From: Carboxylicivirga marina
Lineage (GTDB): Bacteria > Bacteroidota > Bacteroidia > Bacteroidales > Marinilabiliaceae
Length of the DNA stretch: 64,000 nucleotides
Direction of reading: 5' to 3'
Assembly (NCBI RefSeq): GCF_016612505.1
Contig: NZ_JAENRR010000015.1
Span: 1 to 64,000 of the forward strand
The position numbers and the translations under genes are program-made. The notes beneath the pieces were generated by a model, which was not told where the DNA came from, made no database searches, and saw only the letters and a program-made list of their open reading frames with translations. Positions 25,865-34,981 of this stretch are shown here, in pieces (the stretch's first letter is position 1; each line of letters starts with the position of its first letter).

Positions 25865-27508
25865 TTTCTGAAATTTCCCGTTAATAACAAGGCCATCTAA
25901 TTTCATGTTTTTTGCCGATTTTATTGCACCCTCAGAATTATGAACGATTGGTTCTCCACGTACGTTAAATGAGGTGTTAATTAGTGCTTTAACGTTGTAT
26001 TTACTATCCAGGTGAGATAGTAATGCAAATATATAGGCATTGTCGTTCTGTTCGATTGTTTGAATGCGCGATGTTCCATCAACATGAACTACTCCCTCAA
26101 TTTCGGCTTGTTTGGCTTTCTCAATCCTAAAATCGAGTAGCATGTATTTTGCAAGATGATGGATTGACTTTATACCAGTGAAATAGCATGCATTTTTAGT
26201 CAGCATAATGGGAGCAACAGGTCTATACCATTCTCGCTTTTTGTGCGCCATGCTTACTTTATCGGCTAGTTTTTTACTATTGGCTAATGCAATAATTGAG
26301 CGATTACCTAAAGCACGTGGGCCAATTTCACCTACGTTATTGCAAATGGCCACCACTTTGTTTTGGATGAGAGCTTCAGCACATGCTTCGATATCCTGCG
26401 TTGTAAATTCGCATGTTTCCTGGGCTAATTGCCAATTGTTCAGATAAGGTGAATGGGTTTCGATATGACCATGTTTATACCATTCGAGCATTGCAGCCCC
26501 TCCAAGCGATAGACCACTATCTTCGGTGCACGGTGGAATATAAACATCCTTAAACAAGCCTGATTCTACAATCTCGGTGTTAGCCACAATATTAAGTGCT
26601 GAACCACCAGAGTAATACAAATAATCGAATTGTCCTATCTGCCTTAGTTGTTGCAGTTTGGTTAATATCTCTCGCTGAAAGATGCCTTGCATGGTTGCCA
26701 CAATGTCCTGCAAGAAATCATTATCCTGATTAAGGTGTTTGATGTCTATATTGAAGTCAGTTTTAGCGGCTTTAAAAAAATTCTTTTTACTACCCCAAAT
26801 ATCTGTGAAGTAATTATGAGTTACCAGCCAGTCTTCTATTTCACGGCGGTAAGTACCATAGGCTGCCAGTCCCATCATTTTTCCTGGCACACTGTTTTGC
26901 TCTTTAAATTTGGCGCCGATGATGCCAAATACAAGCGCATTGGCGTTAAATAATCCTGATAAATATTTAAAATCCCAGTGGTGTTCAATCGGTTTTAATT
27001 GCTTATTAACATAGCTAAATGCCGAAAAGTTGCTTAAGCTACCGCCACCATCGAAATGGACTAATAAGCTATTGTTATTAAAATTGCCGTAAAAAGGCAG
27101 GCACGCACCCATATGTGCCAGCTCGTGATTGATGGCATAAGCTTCTTTTTCTTTATCGAGCCACCAGCATCGCCCTTTTTCTGGGCTTGCCAATAAGCTG
27201 TTGTGCAGTGGTGCTTCAAAACGGAAGCGGCCGCACGACGATAAAAATGTTCGTCCGACCACATTGTCTGTAAATGCTAAATCGTAATCTGTATTTTTTA
27301 ATAAACCTTCCTTTTTAAGAATGTCATAGAGCTGTTCGTGAAGGGTGTTATCGTGCTTCTTACGTGTTAAGCGTTCAAGTGAGAGGTGTTTAATGACTTT
27401 GCCCTTATCCATTAAAGTTATGGCATGATCGTGCACATAAAAAGGTGTTTCACTATTGATACGATCCTGTATGCCATAAATGGCCAGGGTTGGCTTACTG
27501 GTATCCAT
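25859..27508 (-). CDS. NodU/CmcH-family carbamoyltransferase
   Basis: A 549-residue protein. The N-terminal Kae1/ASKHA-type domain holds [10 protein letters not shown] (His128, His132, metal ligands) and VHFDGGG (150-156). The C-terminal YrdC-like domain shows [18 protein letters not shown], and the tail has [17 protein letters not shown]. These are the motifs of O-carbamoyltransferases, which move carbamoyl from carbamoyl phosphate through carbamoyl-AMP to a sugar or antibiotic hydroxyl. The open frame extends to 27703 but that part lies within the upstream membrane gene; ATG 27508 is chosen. It begins 5 nt after the stop of the DUF6427-like gene, so they are co-transcribed. The acceptor is unknown; no glycan cluster adjoins. 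Confidence 0.85.
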   Translation of the reverse strand: MDTSKPTLAIYGIQDRINSETPFYVHDHAITLMDKGKVIKHLSLERLTRKKHDNTLHEQLYDILKKEGLLKNTDYDLAFTDNVVGRTFLSSCGRFRFEAPLHNSLLASPEKGRCWWLDKEKEAYAINHELAHMGACLPFYGNFNNNSLLVHFDGGGSLSNFSAFSYVNKQLKPIEHHWDFKYLSGLFNANALVFGIIGAKFKEQNSVPGKMMGLAAYGTYRREIEDWLVTHNYFTDIWGSKKNFFKAAKTDFNIDIKHLNQDNDFLQDIVATMQGIFQREILTKLQQLRQIGQFDYLYYSGGSALNIVANTEIVESGLFKDVYIPPCTEDSGLSLGGAAMLEWYKHGHIETHSPYLNNWQLAQETCEFTTQDIEACAEALIQNKVVAICNNVGEIGPRALGNRSIIALANSKKLADKVSMAHKKREWYRPVAPIMLTKNACYFTGIKSIHHLAKYMLLDFRIEKAKQAEIEGVVHVDGTSRIQTIEQNDNAYIFALLSHLDSKYNVKALINTSFNVRGEPIVHNSEGAIKSAKNMKLDGLVINGKFQKL

Positions 27509-27513
27509 GTTAA

Positions 27514-28494
27514 TTAAATAAGAAATTGGGCTGCAATGGTACACACCATTAAAATCAAAAGAAGTAACTCCTGAATAAAGCGACGGCGGATAAGGGAAAG
27601 GAATCGACCAACGATGATGGCGGTTCCTATTGCCCAAATGGGCATAACTTCTAACGAGTAATATGGTGTAATAGCGGCCACAATACATAAGGTAATGAGC
27701 CAAATGAAAATGCGGTAATGCTTGCGTGTAATGATTTTAATGGCCGGCAGTATTCTCACAACCGACAGGATGGAGATAAATACCAGAAACATGATTAAAC
27801 CATTGTATAATTGCGAGTAGAGTGTGTGTTCAAAAAAGGCAATGGGCGAAATGAAATTTTCATATGCTGTATCGGTAAACCAACTTGAATCATCAAACCA
27901 AAAAAAGTAAGCAAATGAAAACAGATAAGGCAATATTAAACCTAAAACAGATGCGATAAAGGACCGCATATTCATAAGGCGCAGAATAAACATTATCATC
28001 CACAATAGGATAATAAAATAGATGCCTTTAGCATAAAACAGGCTTCCTAATGACAACCAAAAGGTGGCTTCGAAACACCATGTCATTGGTTTTCGCTCTC
28101 CTGAAGCTACAAATAATCGCTCTATAGAAAGCATTAGTAGCGGCGTATAAAACCAGACAGGATGTAGCTTTTGAGTCATTAAATAGCCACTAACCAAAAG
28201 TATGTAAACAAATCCTGGTAAGTTGGTTTGCCCGTTAAAAAGGGTATAGCGATTAACGATTCGATTAACGCTAAACATCATAATTAGCGCAATTAACATG
28301 CTAATAATTGATGCCAGAAAATGATTACCCTTTAAAGTATTAATAACCAATTCCCAAAGTGGCATAGGGTTATTATCATAAGGGAAGCTTGGAGCTTGAT
28401 CAAATAAAAATGTATTGGTCCAAAAAACAATTAGCAACAAAGGCATAAGTGCCAGGGCAACAATGTCATTTCTATTGAATACTCTAAAAAGCAT
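27514..28494 (-). CDS. DUF6427-like polytopic membrane protein
   Basis: A 326-residue, very hydrophobic protein with about nine to ten helices. The opening MLFRVFNRNDIVALALMPLL, followed by a NTFLFDQAPSFPYDNNPMPL loop, is typical of the Bacteroidota DUF6427 family (my recollection of the family pattern). ATG 28494 is used; a TTG two codons earlier is unlikely. It lies between purD (68 bp upstream) and the carbamoyltransferase gene (5 nt downstream), all on the minus strand. Function is unknown. Confidence 0.7.
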   Translation of the reverse strand: MLFRVFNRNDIVALALMPLLLIVFWTNTFLFDQAPSFPYDNNPMPLWELVINTLKGNHFLASIISMLIALIMMFSVNRIVNRYTLFNGQTNLPGFVYILLVSGYLMTQKLHPVWFYTPLLMLSIERLFVASGERKPMTWCFEATFWLSLGSLFYAKGIYFIILLWMIMFILRLMNMRSFIASVLGLILPYLFSFAYFFWFDDSSWFTDTAYENFISPIAFFEHTLYSQLYNGLIMFLVFISILSVVRILPAIKIITRKHYRIFIWLITLCIVAAITPYYSLEVMPIWAIGTAIIVGRFLSLIRRRFIQELLLLILMVCTIAAQFLI

Positions 28495-28562
28495 AATCAA
28501 ATAATAGCTAATTGTTAGTGGTCAGTAGCAGTCGAGCTAATAACCACTAACGTTTAATGTTT

Positions 28563-29831
28563 TTATAAGTCAAATCCGATATCAGAACGGAAATATTTGC
28601 CTTCAAAATCTAAAGATTGAGCATTGTTAAATGATTGCTTTAATGCTTCATCTTTATCGCTGCCGTATGCAGTTAGGGCAATAACACGTCCTCCGGCCGT
28701 TACTACTTTGCCATCTTTTTCTGTTGTTCCGGCATGAAAAACAAGTCCTTCCTTAATTGCCTCCAGGCCTGTAATCTCTTTTCCCTTCTCATAAGAACCA
28801 GGATATCCGCCAGAAACACACATGACGGTTGTGGCGCTGCGCTCATCAACTTCAATGGTTTTTTTGCGCAATTCGCCAGCGGCAACAGCTTCAAATAAAT
28901 CAACCAAATCAGATTTTAAACGCGGAATAACAACTTCTGTTTCCGGATCGCCCATACGTACATTGTACTCGATAACTTGCGGTTCGCCTTCGACACTCAT
29001 TAAGCCGATAAAAACAAAACCTTTGTAGGGAATGTTGTCTTTTGCTAATCCTTCAACAGTAGGTTTAACAATGCGATCATTAACTTTTTTCATAAATACA
29101 CTATCGGCAAATGGAACTGGTGAAACAGCACCCATGCCTCCCGTATTTAATCCTGTATCCCCTTCGCCAATGCGTTTGTAATCTTTGGCTTCAGGTAATA
29201 CCACGTAGCCGTGTCCGTCAGTCAAAACAAAAACAGATAGCTCAATACCACTAAGGAATTCTTCAATGACAACAGTGCTCGATGCATCACCAAATTTGCC
29301 TTCCAGCATTTCTTTCAATTCAATTTCGGCTTCAGATAAATCGTCTAAAATAAGTACACCTTTACCGGCAGCCAGACCATCAGCTTTTAAAACGTAAGGA
29401 GCTTTTAGTGTTTTCAAAAAAGCTAAACCTTCTTCGAGGTTAGATTGGGTAACGGATAGATAACCAGCAGTAGGAATGTTATGACGTATCATGAAGGCCT
29501 TTGCAAATTCTTTACTGCCTTCAAGTTTTGCACCTTCTTTTCCTGGTCCAATAACAGGAACATGAGCTATTTGAGGATCATTAAGCACGAAATCCTTCAC
29601 ACCTCTTACTAATGGTTCTTCGGGACCAACAACTATCATATTGATTTGCTTGTCCAGAACAAAGGCCTTAAGCGCCTCAAAGTCGTTTGGATTCATGTCA
29701 ACATTTGTTCCAACAGTGGCAGTACCCGCATTGCCAGGAGCAATGTATAATTGTGCTAATTTTTCACTTTGTGCCATTTTCCAAGCTAAGGCATGCTCAC
29801 GTCCTCCGGAACCTAATAGTAAAATATTCAT
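28563..29831 (-). CDS. purD: Phosphoribosylamine-glycine ligase
   Basis: A 422-residue ATP-grasp enzyme of de novo purine synthesis that joins phosphoribosylamine and glycine to GAR. It shows the N-terminal [15 protein letters not shown], the PGNAGT and [11 protein letters not shown] motifs, the ATP-grasp core ([16 protein letters not shown]), and the GARS signature [18 protein letters not shown]. Full length, normal start at ATG 29831. No other purine gene is near; it leads a minus-strand run into the DUF6427-like and carbamoyltransferase genes. Confidence 0.95.
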   Translation of the reverse strand: MNILLLGSGGREHALAWKMAQSEKLAQLYIAPGNAGTATVGTNVDMNPNDFEALKAFVLDKQINMIVVGPEEPLVRGVKDFVLNDPQIAHVPVIGPGKEGAKLEGSKEFAKAFMIRHNIPTAGYLSVTQSNLEEGLAFLKTLKAPYVLKADGLAAGKGVLILDDLSEAEIELKEMLEGKFGDASSTVVIEEFLSGIELSVFVLTDGHGYVVLPEAKDYKRIGEGDTGLNTGGMGAVSPVPFADSVFMKKVNDRIVKPTVEGLAKDNIPYKGFVFIGLMSVEGEPQVIEYNVRMGDPETEVVIPRLKSDLVDLFEAVAAGELRKKTIEVDERSATTVMCVSGGYPGSYEKGKEITGLEAIKEGLVFHAGTTEKDGKVVTAGGRVIALTAYGSDKDEALKQSFNNAQSLDFEGKYFRSDIGFDL

Positions 29832-29926
29832 GTCAAATCTGTTATTAGCAAGGTAGTAGAAAGGCTATTTCTAATCCTTGCTGATTTCTATGTATTGGTT
29901 GTTAATGTAATTTCAATCAATAAAAT

Positions 29927-30547
29927 TTACATCTCTAATTTCTTAAACTGATACCCTTCTTTTAATAATTGATCCAAAGCGGCTGGAAGTGCATAGTGCA
30001 TTCGTTTCCACGCTTTTTTCGAATCATGAAAAAGCAATATAGAACCTTCGCGTGTATTGTTTAAAACATTATTCAATACATCGTGCTGACTCAGGCGTGC
30101 ATCATAGTCCATTGACAATACATCCCACATAACAATGTGTTTAAACTGATGCTTAAGTTCAGTCATATACCACGGATATAGCTGCCCGTGTGGCGGACGA
30201 AACAATCCGCCAGGAATAAATGGCTTTGCTTTTTCAATATTATCAAAATACTCTTTGCGCGAACATTTCCACGCAGGTAAATGGTTGTAGGCATGATTAC
30301 CCACACTGTGCCCTCGCTTCAAAAGCTCTTGCATTAAGTGAGTGTTATTATCAGCATTTTCGCCTACACAAAAAAAGCTGGCTTTAATTTTATAGTCGTC
30401 AAGAAGGTTCATTACCCAAGTGGTTTCTTTTTCAACCGGGCCGTCATCAAAAGTCAGGTAAAGAGTCTTGCCTTCGCCCTTAGCTCTCCACAATGTATGA
30501 GGGAAGAGCTTTCTTAAAACTTCTGGTGGTTGAACCTTCCAACTCAT
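29927..30547 (-). CDS. Polysaccharide deacetylase (NodB domain)
   Basis: A 206-residue carbohydrate esterase family 4 protein. Motif 1 is LTFDDGP (Asp34 base, Asp35 metal), motif 2 is SVGNHAYNH (His85, His89 metal ligands), motif 3 is FRPPHG (Arg117), and the later SMDYD and LLFHDS motifs are present. It removes N-acetyl groups from amino sugars in peptidoglycan or another polysaccharide. No signal peptide is seen, so location is uncertain; cytoplasmic or non-classically exported. Three bases separate it from the DUF2723 gene upstream, so the two form a unit. Confidence 0.85.
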   Translation of the reverse strand: MSWKVQPPEVLRKLFPHTLWRAKGEGKTLYLTFDDGPVEKETTWVMNLLDDYKIKASFFCVGENADNNTHLMQELLKRGHSVGNHAYNHLPAWKCSRKEYFDNIEKAKPFIPGGLFRPPHGQLYPWYMTELKHQFKHIVMWDVLSMDYDARLSQHDVLNNVLNNTREGSILLFHDSKKAWKRMHYALPAALDQLLKEGYQFKKLEM

Positions 30548-30550
30548 AAT

Positions 30551-33500
30551 TTATTCACCAAAGAAACCCATACGTCTGATGTTTTTCTCGTAATCCTTCT
30601 CCAGGAATTTTATTAAATCCTCACGATTATATCTTTGAGCGGTCTTAACAATTTCCATGTAAATGGCCATTGCTGTTTCAGGATCGCGTCCTGCAGTAGC
30701 TCTTTTATAGTCGGGCAGTGAGTTAAAATAGTCCATCTCCTTTAGTCGGTCGTTGGCTAATTCTTTTAAAATCTCTTCACCCTTTTCAAACTCATTAATT
30801 CGGAAATAACCTTCGGCCAGGAATATGCTGAAATAGTTGTGAGGCACACGCTCTCCACTAAGTACCTCCATGCTTTTATCCAGTATATTTTCAGCTCTGT
30901 CAGCATCACCTTCATCAATTAAAGCATTGGCCAGTCTCGATAGATTGTTTCTGATATTCGTAGCCATGCGCAGATGATTCTCATCAAGGTACACATTAGG
31001 ATTATCAAAACCACCCCACTTAAAGTCTTCCATCACATTCTGGTACATACGCTCAGTATCAACCCGACCAAACTGACCATCCATATTTGTGGTCTTAATA
31101 GGCACCACCTGATAAGCAAAACCTTCAAGTTGGAAATAGTCTTCAAGACTCACATAGTTATCGGTACCTACTGTAACTGCAAAATAAACAGGACGCTCCC
31201 AATCGTTGTTTGACATTAAATCCAGAATCATTAATTCATTCTTTAGGATCATGTCTTTCTGTAGGTTAACTTCTACCTTGTTTGTTAGTAAGTGGGCAGC
31301 CTCTTCAGATACGATACCCCTCTGTAGCACTTTTAAGCTATCGGCCGGGATCGTAAATTGTTTAGATGGCAGATATTCCAAATAACCTGCATATTCAGGA
31401 ACTTGTTTCGTTTTTGGATTATCACTAGCCACAAAATCAATCGCCTCCTTTAGATCGATTGAGCCTTTAATACGATCGAGTAGGTATACCACATCACGAC
31501 TACCAGTTACATATTGATCGTGCTCAAGTGAGAATGGCATCGGATCTGATTTATATGCTTTTCGCTTCATCTGGTCGATGTACCATTCAGTTTGTAAATA
31601 ACTCAGGTTACAAACACGAACATCTGTGCGAATACCTTCCACCTCTTGTGCATACCACAGTGGGAAGGTGTCGTTATCGCCATTTGTAAATAAGATGGCG
31701 TTATCGGCACAACTATTCAGGTAATTGTGGGCCAAGTCGCGTGCAACATAACGTTCAGAACGATTGTGGTCATCCCAGTTTTCGTTGGCCATGATGCCAG
31801 GAACCAATACAAGAGATACACCTGTTGCGATGCTGGCGGCAACCGATCCGGGAACGAATCGTTTAATGCCGTCTACAATGGCTAGCACTCCCAAGCCAAT
31901 CCAAATGGTGAAGGCATAGAATGAGCCGGCGTAAGCATAATCTCGCTCACGCGGTTGTAGTGGCGATTGATTCAAGTACAATACAATGGCTAATCCGGTT
32001 AGGAAAAACAGTAACATCACTATCCAAAAACCCTGTTTGCCATTTTTTCCAGCATTGTATTGGAATAGCAGACCTGCAATCCCAAGTATTAGCGGTAATA
32101 GGTAGTATTTGTTGCGGGCTGGATTATTGGCATACACATCTGGCAAAAGTTCTTCTTTGCCTAATCGCGATTCATCAATGAATTTAATTCCTGTTATCCA
32201 ATTTCCTTTATGTATTTCACCATGTCCCTGGATGTCGTTCTGGCGTCCGGCAAAATTCCACATGAAATAACGGAAGTACATGTGGTTTACCTGGTAATTC
32301 ATGAAGAATTTAAAGTTTTCCCACATTGTTGGAATTTCAAGGGTGCTTGGTCTGCCAGTTTCATCCTCCACTGTTACACGTTTTCCGTTAAAGTTTGTCC
32401 AACGCTTATACTCGCTAATATGTCTGCCTTCACGGCTATACATTCGAGGAAATAAAGTGGTGGTTCGATCGTCAAAAACATATTCAGGACGATGATCAAC
32501 TGTTTTATATTCACCATCTTTTTTAATGCGTACAGGCGTTCCTTTTTTATTTCGCATCGCTTCACGATCGAGTGGCGAATTAAAGTTTTGTCCAAAGAAC
32601 AAAGGACGATCGCCGTATTGCTCACGATTCAAATATGACATCAATGAGAAAACATCCTCAGGTGAATTCTGATCCATTGGCGGGTTGGCAAATGAACGAA
32701 TCACAATCATCGCGAATGATGAGTAACCTATCATGATAACTGTAACGGCCAGAATGATAGTATTGGCAATTACGAGTTTCTTTTTATATGTAATCCAGAT
32801 TCCAGCTACTAATGCACCTAAAAGTAGTAACATGTAAAAGATAGCTCCCGAGTTATATGGTAAGCCAAAACCATTTACAAATGCTAGTTCAAACCAACTC
32901 GCTACTTTAACCACACCAGGGATAATACCATATAATATTCCACCCAAGATAACAGCTGAGATAGCCAGTGCTTTAAGGGTATTGTTACGGTTTACTTCAT
33001 ACATTTTAAAATAGTAAACCATTACAATGGCCGGAATAGCCAATAAGTTAAGGAGGTGAACACCAATTGACAAGCCCATTAGGTAAGCAATCAGAATCAG
33101 CCATCTGTTAGAGTAAGCTTGTCCGGCTACATTTTCCCATTTAAGTATAGCCCAGAAAACCACTGCCGTAAATAAGGATGACATGGCATAAACCTCACCT
33201 TCAACAGCTGAAAACCAGAATGTATCTGAAAAAGTATAGGTCAAAGCACCAACTAGGCCGGCGCCCATTACAGCCCATGTTCTCCAAATTGGAGGCTCTT
33301 CTTCTGTAATAAATATTTTTTTAGCAAGATGTGTAATTGTCCAGAACAAAAACATAATGGTGAGTGCACTGGCAATTGCCGACATCATATTAATCATAAA
33401 AGCAACGGATGATGGGTCAGGGGCAAATAGCGAGAAGAAACGTCCCATTATCATAAAGAAAGGTGCTCCCGGAGGGTGACCCACTAATAGTTTGTATGAA

Positions 33501-33625
33501 GTTGAGATGAATTCGCCACAATCCCAGAACGATGCTGTTGGCTCAATAGTCATTGTATAAACGGTGGCCGAGATAAAAAAAGTTAGCCATCCGAGTATAA
33601 GGTTCAAACGCGTATATTGCTTCAT
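30551..33625 (-). CDS. DUF2723 / glycosyltransferase family 117-type membrane protein
   Basis: A 1024-residue protein. The N-terminal DUF2723 core (about 1-200) contains PTASFWDCGEFISTSYKLLVGHPPGAPF, here recognisable by WDCGEF and GHPPGAP, with Asp/Glu placed as in PMT/GT-C enzymes. A helix-rich membrane part runs to about residue 590 with QSPLQPRERDYAYAGSF. The soluble C-terminal half has TPR-like repeats. GT-C proteins use a lipid-linked sugar in the periplasm; for Bacteroidota DUF2723 a role in protein O-glycosylation or envelope glycans has been proposed but is not settled. The next minus-strand large gene (34982-37924) is its paralogue. Starts at ATG 33625. Confidence 0.8.
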   Translation of the reverse strand: MKQYTRLNLILGWLTFFISATVYTMTIEPTASFWDCGEFISTSYKLLVGHPPGAPFFMIMGRFFSLFAPDPSSVAFMINMMSAIASALTIMFLFWTITHLAKKIFITEEEPPIWRTWAVMGAGLVGALTYTFSDTFWFSAVEGEVYAMSSLFTAVVFWAILKWENVAGQAYSNRWLILIAYLMGLSIGVHLLNLLAIPAIVMVYYFKMYEVNRNNTLKALAISAVILGGILYGIIPGVVKVASWFELAFVNGFGLPYNSGAIFYMLLLLGALVAGIWITYKKKLVIANTIILAVTVIMIGYSSFAMIVIRSFANPPMDQNSPEDVFSLMSYLNREQYGDRPLFFGQNFNSPLDREAMRNKKGTPVRIKKDGEYKTVDHRPEYVFDDRTTTLFPRMYSREGRHISEYKRWTNFNGKRVTVEDETGRPSTLEIPTMWENFKFFMNYQVNHMYFRYFMWNFAGRQNDIQGHGEIHKGNWITGIKFIDESRLGKEELLPDVYANNPARNKYYLLPLILGIAGLLFQYNAGKNGKQGFWIVMLLFFLTGLAIVLYLNQSPLQPRERDYAYAGSFYAFTIWIGLGVLAIVDGIKRFVPGSVAASIATGVSLVLVPGIMANENWDDHNRSERYVARDLAHNYLNSCADNAILFTNGDNDTFPLWYAQEVEGIRTDVRVCNLSYLQTEWYIDQMKRKAYKSDPMPFSLEHDQYVTGSRDVVYLLDRIKGSIDLKEAIDFVASDNPKTKQVPEYAGYLEYLPSKQFTIPADSLKVLQRGIVSEEAAHLLTNKVEVNLQKDMILKNELMILDLMSNNDWERPVYFAVTVGTDNYVSLEDYFQLEGFAYQVVPIKTTNMDGQFGRVDTERMYQNVMEDFKWGGFDNPNVYLDENHLRMATNIRNNLSRLANALIDEGDADRAENILDKSMEVLSGERVPHNYFSIFLAEGYFRINEFEKGEEILKELANDRLKEMDYFNSLPDYKRATAGRDPETAMAIYMEIVKTAQRYNREDLIKFLEKDYEKNIRRMGFFGE

Positions 33626-33695
33626 AATTACATTGTTTCAATATAATAAGTTCACCTTTTGTGTGATAATAGTGAACATCTTTTTTGACAAGTTC

Positions 33696-33703
33696 CAAAA
33701 ATA
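33696..33703 (-). promoter_or_regulatory. Possible promoter of the DUF2723 gene
   Basis: -7-like TATTTTTG on the minus strand, about 70 bp before ATG 33625. A GTTCAC/GTGAAC inverted repeat lies in the leader (about 33650-33675). No clear TTG at 19 nt. Confidence 0.3.
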
Positions 33704-33790
33704 CAATTTTTTGTTTGTTTGGCCTTTACAATAATTGCAAGATAACGCGTATTGCCTAAATAACTTTTCAGATAAAATGTAAAAACGAAA

Positions 33791-33815
33791 AAAGCCTGCA
33801 AAATTTGCAGGCTTT
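33791..33815 (-). terminator. Terminator of the small secreted-protein gene
   Basis: AAAGCCTGCAAA and its complement separated by one base, followed on the minus strand by a T run. It lies 27 bp after the stop at 33842. Confidence 0.85.
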
Positions 33816-33841
33816 CATTCAAATATTGTAACTGAATTTGA

Positions 33842-34273
33842 TTAATCGGTGTGAGTAATGCTCATCTTTATTTCATACGGATGATAATCTGCACTATCGT
33901 ATTCATCAACCACTATTTCAAATTCAATATTGTCACGTGTTGAGCTCCAGGTTCCTTCATTTATTGACTGACCTGAATTCGATTGATGACGAAGTTCCAT
34001 ATCGAACTTTTCTTCAAAGGCTGTTTTTACCTTTTGAAATTCATCTTCAGTGATGCTTCTTATGTGATCGCCTTCAGCAGGAACGCCTTCTAGGCGATAA
34101 ACTTCACCGTCTTCGTTCAATTCTGAAGTGAAATAATAATCTTCACCAACAATGACTCTTGTTTGGCCTGTTTCGTTAATTCCATCAATGGCACCGTATT
34201 TTGATATGTTTATTTGAGCTGAGGCACCAATCGTAATTAAGATTGTAAATAAAGCTATTGTAACTCGTTTCAT
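33842..34273 (-). CDS. Small secreted protein of unknown function
   Basis: A 143-residue protein with a signal peptide (MKRVTIALFTILITIGASAQ, cleavage after Ala-Gln-like site near 19-20) and an acidic mature part rich in Glu, Asp, Ser and Thr. No domain is recognised. The regular alternation of charged and beta-prone residues (VIVGEDYYFTSEL, IEFEIVVDEYDS) suggests a small beta-rich fold. It has its own terminator and stands alone between the two DUF2723 genes. Confidence 0.65.
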   Translation of the reverse strand: MKRVTIALFTILITIGASAQINISKYGAIDGINETGQTRVIVGEDYYFTSELNEDGEVYRLEGVPAEGDHIRSITEDEFQKVKTAFEEKFDMELRHQSNSGQSINEGTWSSTRDNIEFEIVVDEYDSADYHPYEIKMSITHTD

Positions 34274-34395
34274 GGTAATATGTGTTAATTGTTGTGTTGT
34301 GGAGAAGCCAATAAATGTGCCAGATAAAAGGTGCTATTGTTAATTAAGCCTAATTGCTGTATTTTTCTAATAAATTATCCTTTACATTAACTGAT

Positions 34396-34914
34396 ATGAT
34401 TATTAGATACTTTATAATACTGTTTATTGGTCTGTTTCTTATTTCCGTTTCATCTGAGGCACAAAAGAAAAGATATAAACGACAGGTTAAGAAATATAAG
34501 AAAGCAGGTATTGAAAACCCTATTAATACCAATGAAGTAAAGCCCGAAGAGGTGATGACCTCTGCTCGCTATTTTTTAGGCGTTCAGTATAAAATGGGCG
34601 GAACAGGGCATGATGGCCTCGATTGTTCCGGATTGATCTATGTTAGTTTTGAAAAACATGGGATACAAGTTCCGCGTACTTCAACGAAGCAAGGGCGAGT
34701 AGGGAAGTTTATACCGTCTATTAACCGATTACAATATGGCGATATGGTGTTTTTCCATATGAATTGGAATCGAAAACAGTTGGTTAATCATGTTGGCTTT
34801 TATTTGGGAGGCATGGAGTTTATCCACGTTTCATCTTCTAAAGGTTGTACAATTTCAAGGCTCGATGATGAGTATTGGAAAAAAGGCTTCTTGTTTGGAA
34901 CAAGAGTTTGGTGA
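34396..34914 (+). CDS. Secreted NlpC/P60 cell-wall hydrolase
   Basis: A 172-residue protein. A signal peptide ends near ISVSSEAQ (residue 23), followed by a basic linker and an NlpC/P60 domain with Cys77 in GLDCSGLIYVSF, His132 in LVNHVGFYLG and His144 in FIHVSSSKG as the expected catalytic triad. These enzymes cut the gamma-D-Glu-meso-DAP bond of peptidoglycan stem peptides. The frame can begin at TTG 34354; ATG 34396 starts the signal peptide directly and is preferred. It is the only plus-strand gene in this region. Confidence 0.85.
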   Translation: MIIRYFIILFIGLFLISVSSEAQKKRYKRQVKKYKKAGIENPINTNEVKPEEVMTSARYFLGVQYKMGGTGHDGLDCSGLIYVSFEKHGIQVPRTSTKQGRVGKFIPSINRLQYGDMVFFHMNWNRKQLVNHVGFYLGGMEFIHVSSSKGCTISRLDDEYWKKGFLFGTRVW

Positions 34915-34931
34915 AGACTACAATATTTAAA

Positions 34932-34972
34932 AAATAAGGTGCCATTTTCGATTCGAATATGACACCTTATTT
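34932..34972. terminator. Bidirectional terminator between NlpC/P60 and DUF2723 genes
   Basis: An imperfect long stem: AAATAAGGTG-CAT paired with ATG-CACCTTATTT, around a short TCGATTCGA core. A and T runs flank both sides of this convergent gap. Confidence 0.8.
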
Positions 34973-34981
34973 ATGACTGTA

